A stretch of DNA of 57,584 nucleotides from Pseudomonadota bacterium. GTDB lineage: Bacteria; Pseudomonadota; Gammaproteobacteria; Burkholderiales; Burkholderiaceae_F. The stretch spans positions 1-57,584 of the forward strand of contig JAEZVV010000151.1 in NCBI GenBank assembly GCA_023443095.1. The letters run 5' to 3'. The notes beneath the pieces are model-generated. The model made no database searches, was not told where the DNA came from, and saw only the letters and a list, made by a program, of their open reading frames with translations. The translations under genes and the position numbers were made by a program. Position 1 is the first letter of the stretch, and every line of letters starts with the position of its first letter. Below are positions 27,167-35,996 of this stretch, in pieces.

Positions 27167-27277
27167 CGTCTGCTCCATTGCCCGATCGCTGTCGACAATC
27201 GGGCCATCGGGCCTGTGCGATGACGCGCGCCCGCCCGGCAGCGACGCTTCGGTCCGTCCGGGACTCACCGAACGGAC

Positions 27278-30200
27278 ATGGATACTCGAAACCGAAGCGC
27301 CCATCGCGCGCCCGCGCCGCCGATCGAGGCGGCACCCGCGCCTCCTGCCCAGAAGATCGCGCCCACTCCGCCAGCGGCGCTCGCCTTGCCACTGCCGGTG
27401 GCCGAGAGCTTTCTCGACGCTTTCGGCCTGATGGCGGGCGTGTTCGACCGGAATGGCCGCCCGCTCGCCGCCTCGCGCCTGCATCGGATCTGCGCCGATT
27501 TCCACCACCGCTGTCCCGCCACCCGCGACATCTGTCTGCTGCACGATCCTGAACGCGCCCGGGCCGCGCTGACATCGGGCGGAAGCTGGACCGAATACCA
27601 GTGTCCCAACGGCCTTGCCCACGGGCTCACGCCGATCCACATCAACGGCAAGTTTGCGGGCAGCCTGATCGTCGGGCAGTTCCTGCTCGAAGCGCCCGAC
27701 GAAGCGACCTGGCGAAAGCGCGCGCTCGCTTTCGGCTGGGACGAAAGCGCCTACTTGGCGGCCATGCGCGAAGTGCCGGTGCTCAACCGCGATCGGCTCG
27801 ACGCGCTGATGAAGCTGATGTCCAGCTACGGCGCCGCCATCATCGAGCGCTGGGAATCAGAGCGCGCCGCCGCCGCCGCGGGGGAAGTGATTCATGCCTT
27901 CGCCCGCAACCGCGCCAGCGCCGCCAACGAAACCGACGCCTTGTTGCACGCCGTTATCGACGACCTGCCGGGTCTGGTCGCGCTCAAGGACGACCGCGGC
28001 CGCTACCTGATGGCCAACCGCACCCTGGCCGAACTTTACGGAACCTCGCCCTCGGCCATGATCGGCCGGCTTGACTCCGACCTCGTGGCCGATCCGCAGC
28101 ACCTCTCGCAGGTCCTGCTCGATTCGCTCGAGGTACTCGCCGGCGGCAAAACTCATGTGGTCGACCAGCCTATGGTCGACCAGGTGACGGGTGAAACCCG
28201 CCACTTCCGTCTCACCAAGCGCCCCTTCGCCACTGCCGACGGCCACTTGCGCCTGCTCGTGGTTGGCCAGGAGATCACGGAACTGCTGCGCGCCCAGATC
28301 GAAAGCCGGCGCGCTCACCACCGCCTCGAGTTCGCTCTGGAGATGACGGGCGACGCGGTATGGGAATGGGATCTGGCCAGCGGCCGTATCGTCCACAACG
28401 CGCAATGGGGCCGTGTCTTCGACGAATACGCCGAGCGCCGCGAACACACTCGCGCCGAGTTCCTCGCGATGGTGCACCCCGAGGACCGACCGCGGGTCGA
28501 GCGCGAAACCGCGGCGCTCGCCTGCGGCCAGCCTTACCACAGCGAACACCGCATCATCGGCCCCAGCGGAAGGCAACGATGGGTACGCGTGCGCGGCCAG
28601 ATCTCCGAGCGCGGCCCCGACGGCCTGCCCCAGACCGTGATCGGCCGCGCCACCGACATCACCGAGGAGCGGGCCGCGGCCGACGCCCAACGTATCGCCG
28701 CAGTGGCCTTCGAATCGCAGGAAGGCATGATCGTCACCGACCGCAGCGGCCGCATCCTGCGCGTCAACCAGGCCTTTACCGAACTCACGGGTTACTCGGC
28801 CGAAGAGGCGGTGGGCCGGACCCCGGCGCTGCTGCGTTCCGGCCGCCACACGACAAGCTTCTACCAGGCGATGTGGGAGCAGCTCGCCGCCAGCGGGCGC
28901 TGGCAGGGCGAGCTATGGAACCGCCGCAAGGACGGCAAGATCTACCCGGAGTGGATCACGATCACGGCCGTGCGCGATGATGCCGGCGCCGTCAGCCACT
29001 ATGTCGGCGCTTTCCTCGACATCACCGAGCAGAAGGAAGCCCAGGGCCGGATCAGCGCCCTCGCCTTCTACGACCCGCTGACCGGGCTGCCCAACCGCCG
29101 CCTGCTGGTCGACCGGCTGGCCCAGGCGAGCGCCGACCACCGGCGCTCGCTCCAGCACGGTGCGCTGGTCTTTCTCGACCTGGACCATTTCAAGACGCTC
29201 AACGACACCCTCGGCCATGACGTCGGCGACCAGTTCCTGATGCTGGTCGCGCAGCGCCTGCGCGCGCTCGTGCGCGAGCGCGACACCGTGGCGCGTCTCG
29301 GTGGCGACGAGTTCGTGGTGGTGTTGAACCAACTCGGCAATACCGCCGACCAGGCCGCCACCTCGGCCGCCCTGGTCGCGCAGAAGCTGTGCACCGCGCT
29401 CGGCCAGCCCTATGCACTCAACGGCCGCAGCCACTACAGCTCGGCCAGCCTGGGCGTGTGTCTGTTCCCGTCGGGCGAAGACAACGCCGACAACCTGCTC
29501 AAGCAGGCCGACCTCGCGCTCTACAAGGCCAAGGGCGGCGGCCGCAACCAGGTCCGTTTCTACAGCCCCGAGTTGCAGGCGGCGGTCGACGAGCGCGCCC
29601 GTATCGAAACCGGCTTGCGCGAGGCGCTCGCCGAACGCAGCTTCGAGCTTTTCTACCAGGCGCAGATCGATCCCGCCGGCCGCGTCGTCGGCGCCGAGGC
29701 CCTGCTGCGCTGGCGCAACGAATCGGGCGAACTCGTCATGCCTGGCGAGTTCATCTCGATTGCCGAAGAAACCGGCCTGATCGTTCCGATCGGCAATCAG
29801 GTGATCGACGCCGCCTGCGCCCAGATCGCCCGCTGGGCGCTCAAGCCGCTCACGGCGGCGTTGAGCCTGTCGGTCAACATCAGCGAACGGCAGACCCGCC
29901 AGGCGAACTTCGTCGAAACGGTCCAGGCCGCGATCCACCGCCATCACATCGACCCGCGCCGGCTCAAGCTCGAGCTCACCGAGAGCCTGGTGATCGCCGA
30001 CATCGACCAGATCGTCGCCAAGATGCATGCCTTGCGCGAGATCGGGGTGTTGTTCTCGCTCGACGATTTCGGCACCGGTTACTCCTCGCTGTCGGCGCTG
30101 CGCAAGCTGCCGCTCGAACAGATCAAGATCGACCAGTCCTTCATCCACGGCCTCGACGACGACGAAGAAGACGGCGTGATCGTGCGCGCGATTGTGGCGA

Positions 30201-30379
30201 TGGCGCGTTCGCTGCAGCTGCGCGTGCTTGCCGAAGGCGTCGAAACCGAAACCCAGTTCGCAACGCTGCGCAAGCTCGGCTGCGATGCCTATCAGGGCTA
30301 TCTGTTCGGTCGGCCGTTGGCAGCCGATGCCTTCGAGACGGCGCTGAACGCCGGCTCGAACAGGGCGTTTCAGACGTAG
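27278..30379 (+). CDS. PocR-PAS-PAS-PAS-GGDEF-EAL cyclic-di-GMP protein
   Basis: A 1033-residue soluble signalling protein with no membrane segment. Order: Pro/Ala-rich N-tail; PocR sensory domain (about 40-190) with cysteines in CADFHHRC, DICLLH and YQCPNG; three PAS domains (about 215-345, 350-465, 470-590); GGDEF domain with intact GGDEF at 675-679 and an RERD inhibitory-site motif five residues before it; EAL domain with intact EAL at about 807, then LTES and DDFGTGYSSL. Both synthesis and hydrolysis of c-di-GMP look possible. It overlaps miaA by 10 bases tail-to-tail. The signal sensed is unknown; PocR domains are proposed to bind small hydrocarbon-type ligands. Confidence 0.94.
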   Translation: MDTRNRSAHRAPAPPIEAAPAPPAQKIAPTPPAALALPLPVAESFLDAFGLMAGVFDRNGRPLAASRLHRICADFHHRCPATRDICLLHDPERARAALTSGGSWTEYQCPNGLAHGLTPIHINGKFAGSLIVGQFLLEAPDEATWRKRALAFGWDESAYLAAMREVPVLNRDRLDALMKLMSSYGAAIIERWESERAAAAAGEVIHAFARNRASAANETDALLHAVIDDLPGLVALKDDRGRYLMANRTLAELYGTSPSAMIGRLDSDLVADPQHLSQVLLDSLEVLAGGKTHVVDQPMVDQVTGETRHFRLTKRPFATADGHLRLLVVGQEITELLRAQIESRRAHHRLEFALEMTGDAVWEWDLASGRIVHNAQWGRVFDEYAERREHTRAEFLAMVHPEDRPRVERETAALACGQPYHSEHRIIGPSGRQRWVRVRGQISERGPDGLPQTVIGRATDITEERAAADAQRIAAVAFESQEGMIVTDRSGRILRVNQAFTELTGYSAEEAVGRTPALLRSGRHTTSFYQAMWEQLAASGRWQGELWNRRKDGKIYPEWITITAVRDDAGAVSHYVGAFLDITEQKEAQGRISALAFYDPLTGLPNRRLLVDRLAQASADHRRSLQHGALVFLDLDHFKTLNDTLGHDVGDQFLMLVAQRLRALVRERDTVARLGGDEFVVVLNQLGNTADQAATSAALVAQKLCTALGQPYALNGRSHYSSASLGVCLFPSGEDNADNLLKQADLALYKAKGGGRNQVRFYSPELQAAVDERARIETGLREALAERSFELFYQAQIDPAGRVVGAEALLRWRNESGELVMPGEFISIAEETGLIVPIGNQVIDAACAQIARWALKPLTAALSLSVNISERQTRQANFVETVQAAIHRHHIDPRRLKLELTESLVIADIDQIVAKMHALREIGVLFSLDDFGTGYSSLSALRKLPLEQIKIDQSFIHGLDDDEEDGVIVRAIVAMARSLQLRVLAEGVETETQFATLRKLGCDAYQGYLFGRPLAADAFETALNAGSNRAFQT

Positions 30380-31299
30380 CGCCGCACCAGAGCCTCGACC
30401 TCGCGGGCCGCGCCCGGCAACAGCGGATCGACCCGCTCCACCTCGGCCATCGAACGCAGCCAGGTGAGCTGACGCTTGGCAAGCTGGCGCGTGGCGGCGA
30501 TGCCCGCCGCGCGGAACTCCCGAAACGGCGTGCCGCGCTCGAGGTGTTCCCAGGCCTGGCGATAACCCACCGAACGCATGGCCGGCAGGTCGGGGTGCAG
30601 ATAACCGCACGCCATCAACTGCCGCACTTCGTCCAGGAAGCCGGCGGCAAGCATCGCATCGAAACGCTGTTCGATCCGGCGATGCAACTGGGCGCGGTCC
30701 CCCGGCACCAGGGCGATCGTCGCCAGCGCCAACGGCGGCCGCGACGGCGCCGCCAGCAGCCCGGCCAGCGGCCGACCGGTCAGCTCGAACACTTCGAGCG
30801 CCCGCTGGATGCGCTGGCTGTCGGCGGGCGCCAGGCGCTGCGCAGTGACCGGGTCGAGCTCGGCCAGGCGGGCGTGCAAGGCGGGCCAGCCCAGTACCGC
30901 CGCTTCCTGTTCCAGACGCTCTCGCACGGCCGGGTCGGCCGGCGGCAGGCTAGAAAGCCCTTCGCGCAGCGCTTTGGCGTAGAGCATGGTGCCGCCGACG
31001 ATCAAAGGCAGGCGGCCACGGGCGCGGATCGCGGCCACCAAGGGCACGGCGTCGCGAACGAAATCGGCCGCCGAATACGGCTGGTCGGGCTCGCGGATAT
31101 CGATCAAATGATGAGGCACGGCCACCCTCTCGGCCGCGCTCGGCTTGGCGCTGCCGATATCGAGCCCGCGATAGACCAGGGCCGAATCGATCGAGACGAT
31201 CTCGATCGGCGTGGCTTGGGCCAGCGCCATCGCCAGCGCAGTCTTGCCGCTGGCGGTCGGGCCGAGCAGGAGCACCGCGTCAGCGGAAATTTGAGCCAT
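30370..31299 (-). CDS. miaA: tRNA dimethylallyltransferase MiaA
   Basis: A 309-residue MiaA, adding the dimethylallyl group to A37 of tRNAs reading UNN codons. The P-loop LLLGPTASGKTALA is at the N-terminus. DSALVYRGLDIGSAKP, HHLIDI, LIVGGTMLYAKAL and RQLAKRQLTWLR are all family landmarks. The 3' end overlaps the GGDEF-EAL gene. Confidence 0.97.
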   Translation of the reverse strand: MAQISADAVLLLGPTASGKTALAMALAQATPIEIVSIDSALVYRGLDIGSAKPSAAERVAVPHHLIDIREPDQPYSAADFVRDAVPLVAAIRARGRLPLIVGGTMLYAKALREGLSSLPPADPAVRERLEQEAAVLGWPALHARLAELDPVTAQRLAPADSQRIQRALEVFELTGRPLAGLLAAPSRPPLALATIALVPGDRAQLHRRIEQRFDAMLAAGFLDEVRQLMACGYLHPDLPAMRSVGYRQAWEHLERGTPFREFRAAGIAATRQLAKRQLTWLRSMAEVERVDPLLPGAAREVEALVRRYV

Positions 31300-31657
31300 C
31301 TCGTCGTACCAGGGTGTTGACCAGGATGAGGGTGAAGCGCCTGGTCGGAAAGGAAACGTTCACCGAATGGATCCGATTGTAGGGGGCGCTTCCAGGAGCG
31401 CCTGGCAAGCTCAGTGTTGCCCCCAGTGCACATTTGGATTCCGCCTCGAACCGCCGCATTGGGTCTCTCCGTGAGCCCGTGTTAGCTTCGTCCGCCCGGA
31501 CCGGTGGGGATGTCCGCCGCGGCGGTTCAAACGGCGCTCAAGACCGCAGCCGCCCCGGGTTCGAACAGCACAGCAGCGCAGTTGCGTTGCGCCAGCCCTG
31601 CGCGAGGCGGTATCGCTGCTCATGACAGCGGGCCATCGCCGTGAGGAGAGAGGGACT
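31300..31657. other. Intergenic region between miaA and the AraC regulator
   Basis: A 358-base gap between divergent genes, expected to hold both promoters. A GGCGCT / AGCGCC inverted repeat lies at 31385-31402 without a T-run. No coding frame with convincing composition, RNA gene or repeat family was seen. Confidence 0.4.
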
Positions 31658-32671
31658 TTGACTAGGCTTTCGGAACGGCACGCTCTGCGCGGCGTGCATG
31701 AAGCTCTGGCGCTGCTTTCGCTCGACAGCGACGAACTGTACGAACGCGTGGGCATCAATCCGGCCGGAGTCCCGGTCGACGATCTCGAGCTCTCCGACCG
31801 GCTCAGCGCGCTGTGGGAAGCGGCCGCGGTCGAAGCCGGGGATGCGGCGATAGGCTTGCACGCGGCACGCAAGATCCATCCGGCCAAGGTGATAGGCCTG
31901 CTGGCGCATCGCACCCTGGTCGAAAAGACGCTCGAATCGGCGGTCGCGGTGGCGGTCAAACACATCAGCCAGCTGGCGCCGTCGGTAGGCATGAACGTGG
32001 AGCACGACGGCCAGCTCTGCCGCGTCGTGATGCGCCTGGTCGGGCGCCGCCGTTCGGTGCCGATCCAGCGTTACGACTTCGCCGCTTTCAGCATGCTGCG
32101 CAACTTCGAATGGGTGACCGGCGCCCGCCTCACTCCGGTTGCGGTCGAACACCCTTTCCCCGAACCCGAGCAGCGCGCTCCGTACGACTCGGCTTACGGC
32201 GTTCGGGTTCAGTTCGGAATGCCCGACATGGTCCTGGTCATGGCCGAAGCCGACATGAAGCAGGCGATACCCACAGCCGACCCGGGCATGGTCGGCCTGC
32301 TCGACCGTCTGCTCGCCAAAGTCCAGCTCAAGGTCGAGCAGCCGATTTCGTCGAAGGTGAGACGCTTGCTGCAGGACACGATGCACAAGGGCGAGCCCCT
32401 GCGCGAGGAGATCGCCGCCCGGCTCGCGATGAGCGAACGGACCCTGCAGCGGCGCCTGGCCGCCGAGGGTACGAGTTACGCAGAGCTGCTCGACTCCGAA
32501 CGGCGCGAAGCCGCCCAGCGCTTTCTCGGCATCGGACGCTTGTCGCCGACCGAGATGAGTTACCGGCTCGGCTTCTCCGAGCCGAGCAACTTCTACCGCG
32601 CCTGCAAGCGCTGGTTCGGCCTCGCACCGAGCCAGATGCTGGCGGCCGCACGCAGCAAGGCGGCCGGCTGA
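31658..32671 (+). CDS. AraC family transcriptional regulator (OruR/ArgR-like N-domain)
   Basis: A 337-residue regulator. The N-terminal ~210 residues resemble the arabinose-binding-like domain of OruR-type AraC proteins (ALLSLDSDELYERVGI; SDRLSALWEAA). The C-terminal ~100 residues form a double helix-turn-helix (EEIAARLAMSERTLQRRLAAEG and the SYRLGFSEPSNFYRACKRW signature, each shown here in part). The TTG at 31658 is preferred because a strong AGGAGAGAGGG site lies just before it. An in-frame ATG at 31622 has no such site. It converges on the DUF2059 gene at the end of the C39 cluster, so a regulatory link is possible but unproven. Confidence 0.9.
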   Translation: MTRLSERHALRGVHEALALLSLDSDELYERVGINPAGVPVDDLELSDRLSALWEAAAVEAGDAAIGLHAARKIHPAKVIGLLAHRTLVEKTLESAVAVAVKHISQLAPSVGMNVEHDGQLCRVVMRLVGRRRSVPIQRYDFAAFSMLRNFEWVTGARLTPVAVEHPFPEPEQRAPYDSAYGVRVQFGMPDMVLVMAEADMKQAIPTADPGMVGLLDRLLAKVQLKVEQPISSKVRRLLQDTMHKGEPLREEIAARLAMSERTLQRRLAAEGTSYAELLDSERREAAQRFLGIGRLSPTEMSYRLGFSEPSNFYRACKRWFGLAPSQMLAAARSKAAG

Positions 32672-32686
32672 GCCGCTCGCGGCGAA

Positions 32687-33259
32687 CTAGGGGGCGAGCG
32701 TCTTGCGCAAGCGCTCGCCGATCGCCTGCGACATCTGCTGGATCTTGGGATCGACCACCGGCCGCGTTTCCGCCGCCACCTTTTCGCCCAGGGAGCGGCG
32801 CAGCTCGGGGTTGATCTCGTCGAATTTCTTGCGTACGGGCGACTCCATCAAGGCGATGAGCTGACGCAGTTCGTCCTCGGTGAAACGTTCGGCCAGCAGT
32901 TTGCCGGCGGTGTCGGGCGCGACCTTGGTCGCCGCGGCACGCACGGTCGGGCTGACCTCGTCGACGAACTTCCTCGCCTCGAGCGTGATGTCTTTCATCG
33001 CCGCATCGCGCTTGTCGTTGGAGACCCGGTTGTGCAGCGCCACCCGTGCCTGCTGGACAGCCTCGAGCGCCGGCTGCTGCACCATGCCCACGGCAATGTC
33101 GTCGGCGTGCCACAACTGCAGCGCCCTGGCCACCAGCTCGGCCTTGGTCTGGACATGGGCGGCAGCGGGCGCCTGGGCCGACGCCGCCCCCGCCAGGGCG
33201 ATCGCCACGGCGGCCGCCACCGAAAGCAGCGCCGCGCGGGGAAGGGGAAATTTCTTCAT
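32687..33259 (-). CDS. DUF2059 family periplasmic protein
   Basis: A 190-residue exported helical protein with a signal peptide cleaved around AGAASAQ. The C-terminal part fits DUF2059: FTEDELRQLIALMESPVRKKFDEI and neighbouring residues, here given in pieces (FTEDELRQLIALMESP). It is the last gene of the minus-strand cluster and follows the FadL-like gene by 12 bases. Function unknown. Its place in the operon suggests a periplasmic accessory role. Confidence 0.85.
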   Translation of the reverse strand: MKKFPLPRAALLSVAAAVAIALAGAASAQAPAAAHVQTKAELVARALQLWHADDIAVGMVQQPALEAVQQARVALHNRVSNDKRDAAMKDITLEARKFVDEVSPTVRAAATKVAPDTAGKLLAERFTEDELRQLIALMESPVRKKFDEINPELRRSLGEKVAAETRPVVDPKIQQMSQAIGERLRKTLAP

Positions 33260-33271
33260 GTCTGTTCGCGT

Positions 33272-34882
33272 TCAGAACTTCTGGTTGATGGTGATGCCGC
33301 CGTATTGCAGCGAGTTTCCGCCCTTGACGTCGAGCCCGGCGTAAGGGTTGTAGATCACGTTGAAGAACTTGTCGCAGTTGAGCGCGCAGCTGGTGTTGGC
33401 CGGCAGGTTGAACTTACCCTGGGTGATGCTGACACCGACGTTGATGTCGGTCTTGTCGCTCACTTTCCATTGGAAGCCGGCGCTGTAGATGTTGAGCGTG
33501 GGCAGAGGTGCAATCAGGTCGAGCACGTTGTTCGGAATCGAGGTCTTGCGCGGTTCGTAACCGAAACGCAGCTTGAGCCGGTTGGTGGGCGAGATCTGCA
33601 CCCCGAAGCCGTAGTGGACGATGCTCTTGTAACCGCGCGGCAGCTTGAGTTCGCTGGGGTCGGGCTGGCCGAAGAGGCGCAACATCTCAAGCAGCTGGAT
33701 GTTCTGGTCGAACTTGATCTTGAGCGTGTCCCACGAGCTCCAGCGCGCGTAGTTGGCGTCGACGTTGATCTGCAGCCAGCGGGTGGGCTTGAGCGCGACC
33801 CCGATCTGGAAGTGCCGCGGGTGCGGCAGCACCATCGTCATCGAGCCCTCCTGCACGGCCGGAATGGAAGGCGGGATGCCGAACATCGACGCCAGGAGCG
33901 GCCCGAGCAGGCTCTTGTAGAGGCCGGCCGAAAACTCGCGCAGCATCGGTTCGGTGTCGAAGCGGTAAGTGCCGCGCAGCACGGCGTCGCTGCCGCCGCG
34001 ATACACCCCGCCCAGCGAGATCCAGTCGTAGGGCTCCCACAGGACGCCAGCGTTCATTGTCAGGTCGACCGCCGCCGAGGCGTCGATCTGCATGCGCGCC
34101 GCTTTCTTGAAGGGATTGAGCCGCCCTTCCTTGCCGCCGCTGCACAAGCCAAACAGGAACATGTCGATCGGGTTGCCGCCGTCTTCGGGGCAGAACCCCT
34201 GCTGCAGCTTGCCGACGATGCCCAGAAAGTCGTTGGGCGTGCGCATGTCGGTGTCGAGCGCGAACCCCTGGTGCGCGATCGGCACGGCGATGCCGACGCT
34301 CAACTGGTCGTTGACCTTGTAGCCGATCGAGGGCGACAGATAGACCAGGCGCTGGATCACCGCCATCCGGCCGTCGAAGCGCGCCGGATCGTCAGCGTCG
34401 GTGCGCTCGAAGCCCACCGCCTGCGGCAGGTAGGTGGCGGTGGCGAAGGTGAAAGGCGAGTTGTCCGGCTTGTACGAAAAGCCGAGACCCGCGCCCACCA
34501 GGACCGGGAAGGACGAACCCGGCACGCCGCGGAAAGGGACGTAGAGCGTCTGTCCGAAGTTGCCGGTTTTGGTGCCGGCGACCGGGTCGTCGGTCCAGCC
34601 GCCGATCGAGAAGCCTTCGGGCTTGGAGAACTCGGCCCAGGCGCGAAAACGCGCGGCAAAGAAGCTGTCGTATTTCTGCTTGCCTTCGAGCCGGGCCAGG
34701 CCGGCCGGGTTGAAGTGGATCGATTCGATGCCCGGCGGATCGGCGGTCACCGCGTTGCCCAGCGACATCGCGGTGACGCTGGTCGCCAGGTTCTCGGTCA
34801 TCGCCGCCTGGACGCTGCCAGCTCCGGCCAGCGCCACGATCATTCCCGCCGCGCGACGGACCCAGCGCTTGCTTCTCAGCAT
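33272..34882 (-). CDS. FadL/OMPP1-family outer membrane protein
   Basis: A 536-residue outer-membrane beta-barrel. The signal peptide is cleaved around GSVQA. The FadL-type N-terminal segment follows (SVTAMSLGNAVTADPPG, then IHFNPAGLARL with the NPAG motif), and alternating beta-strand sequence continues to a C-terminal GGITINQKF ending in Phe. FadL proteins pass hydrophobic compounds through a lateral opening. Within this cluster it may instead serve the exported small proteins. It is 10 bases after the neighbouring barrel gene. Confidence 0.87.
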   Translation of the reverse strand: MLRSKRWVRRAAGMIVALAGAGSVQAAMTENLATSVTAMSLGNAVTADPPGIESIHFNPAGLARLEGKQKYDSFFAARFRAWAEFSKPEGFSIGGWTDDPVAGTKTGNFGQTLYVPFRGVPGSSFPVLVGAGLGFSYKPDNSPFTFATATYLPQAVGFERTDADDPARFDGRMAVIQRLVYLSPSIGYKVNDQLSVGIAVPIAHQGFALDTDMRTPNDFLGIVGKLQQGFCPEDGGNPIDMFLFGLCSGGKEGRLNPFKKAARMQIDASAAVDLTMNAGVLWEPYDWISLGGVYRGGSDAVLRGTYRFDTEPMLREFSAGLYKSLLGPLLASMFGIPPSIPAVQEGSMTMVLPHPRHFQIGVALKPTRWLQINVDANYARWSSWDTLKIKFDQNIQLLEMLRLFGQPDPSELKLPRGYKSIVHYGFGVQISPTNRLKLRFGYEPRKTSIPNNVLDLIAPLPTLNIYSAGFQWKVSDKTDINVGVSITQGKFNLPANTSCALNCDKFFNVIYNPYAGLDVKGGNSLQYGGITINQKF

Positions 34883-34892
34883 CGTCGTGCGC

Positions 34893-35888
34893 TCAGAAGT
34901 TGAACGGGATGTTGACCGAGATGCCGAAGTTCGGCGATTCCGGCGTCAGACCGAAGTTGACCGTGGTGTTGACCGTCGTCGTCGGCGAGAAGCGATAACC
35001 CATGCCCAGCGAGATGATCGCGCTGGTGCCGGTATTGGTCGTCACGTTGCTGCCGTCGGCAAACGTCAGCTCCGGCGCGCCGCTGATGCTCTGCTGGAAG
35101 GCAAGCGAGGTCGTCACCGTGTAGGAAAGTGCGTAGGCCATGCCAAAGCCGAAGCTCACGCTGGTGCCGGGCGCCACCTCGGTCAGCACCTTCGAGCCGC
35201 GGCGCTGGTCGAGACCGGTCGCGGGCAGGCTGGCCGTGATGCTGAGCGAGCCGAACAACGCCACCGGATCCGAGATCTTGTTGGCGTTCAGTCCCAGAGT
35301 GAAACCCCAGGTACCCGAACCCGTCGCCACGTCCTGGCCGGCCACCCCTTCGAACGGGCTGCGCCCGGTTGGCATCCGCACCTGGGCCGAGGCGGTGAGC
35401 GCAGGCCATTCGCGCGTCATGCCGAAAGGCTGCCAGCGCGCGCCGACCAGGATGTCGCCGACCGAATGCGACAGGCCGCTGAACTCGACGCTGTCGGCGT
35501 ATTTGCTCACCAGGGGCAGCGAGGCCGACACGGTCAGGTTGTTGAACACGCCGTAGTCGGCCGAAAGCGTGTTGACGATCGTGTGCGAAGCCTGGTTCTC
35601 GATCGCGAAGTTGCTGCCGAGCGAAGCGTCGCCGGTCATGATCCGCTCGCGCCCGATGAAGGTGTAGCTGCCGTCGTAGGTGAGCGCGTAGCGCCCCTTC
35701 CGGATCAGCGAATACTGCTTGTCGATCGCCGTCAGCGCTTCCTTGAGTTCCTGGGTCGTGGTCGATTCGCCTTCCTTCTTCGACAGCGCCTCGCGCGCCG
35801 TATTGGCATCGGCCGGCTTTTCCTGGGCCGAAGCGCCGAAACAGACGACCAGCAAGGTGGCCAGGGCAAGAACAGGGGTGCTGCGCAT
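34893..35888 (-). CDS. Outer-membrane beta-barrel protein (MetA-pathway/transporter-like)
   Basis: A 331-residue exported protein. The signal peptide ends near FGASAQ. A helical or coiled segment (about residues 28-60, EALSKKEGESTTTQELKEAL) comes next, then repeated amphipathic strands (residues 68-331) ending in NIPFNF with a terminal Phe typical of barrel insertion. It resembles barrels of the phenol-degradation MetA-like or DUF3187 kind. GGAG precedes the ATG. It lies directly downstream of the C39 peptidase gene, with a 108-base gap. The call as a barrel is good; the specific family is tentative. Confidence 0.78.
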   Translation of the reverse strand: MRSTPVLALATLLVVCFGASAQEKPADANTAREALSKKEGESTTTQELKEALTAIDKQYSLIRKGRYALTYDGSYTFIGRERIMTGDASLGSNFAIENQASHTIVNTLSADYGVFNNLTVSASLPLVSKYADSVEFSGLSHSVGDILVGARWQPFGMTREWPALTASAQVRMPTGRSPFEGVAGQDVATGSGTWGFTLGLNANKISDPVALFGSLSITASLPATGLDQRRGSKVLTEVAPGTSVSFGFGMAYALSYTVTTSLAFQQSISGAPELTFADGSNVTTNTGTSAIISLGMGYRFSPTTTVNTTVNFGLTPESPNFGISVNIPFNF

Positions 35889-35996
35889 GGAACGGTCTCC
35901 TTCTACTGCGTGGATGTCGCTCGCTGGCCTCCCTCGCAGGGAGCAGCGCGCCGGTCAAACTCGAAAGGGAATGGAGTGTTCTTGGGAGACGCGCAA

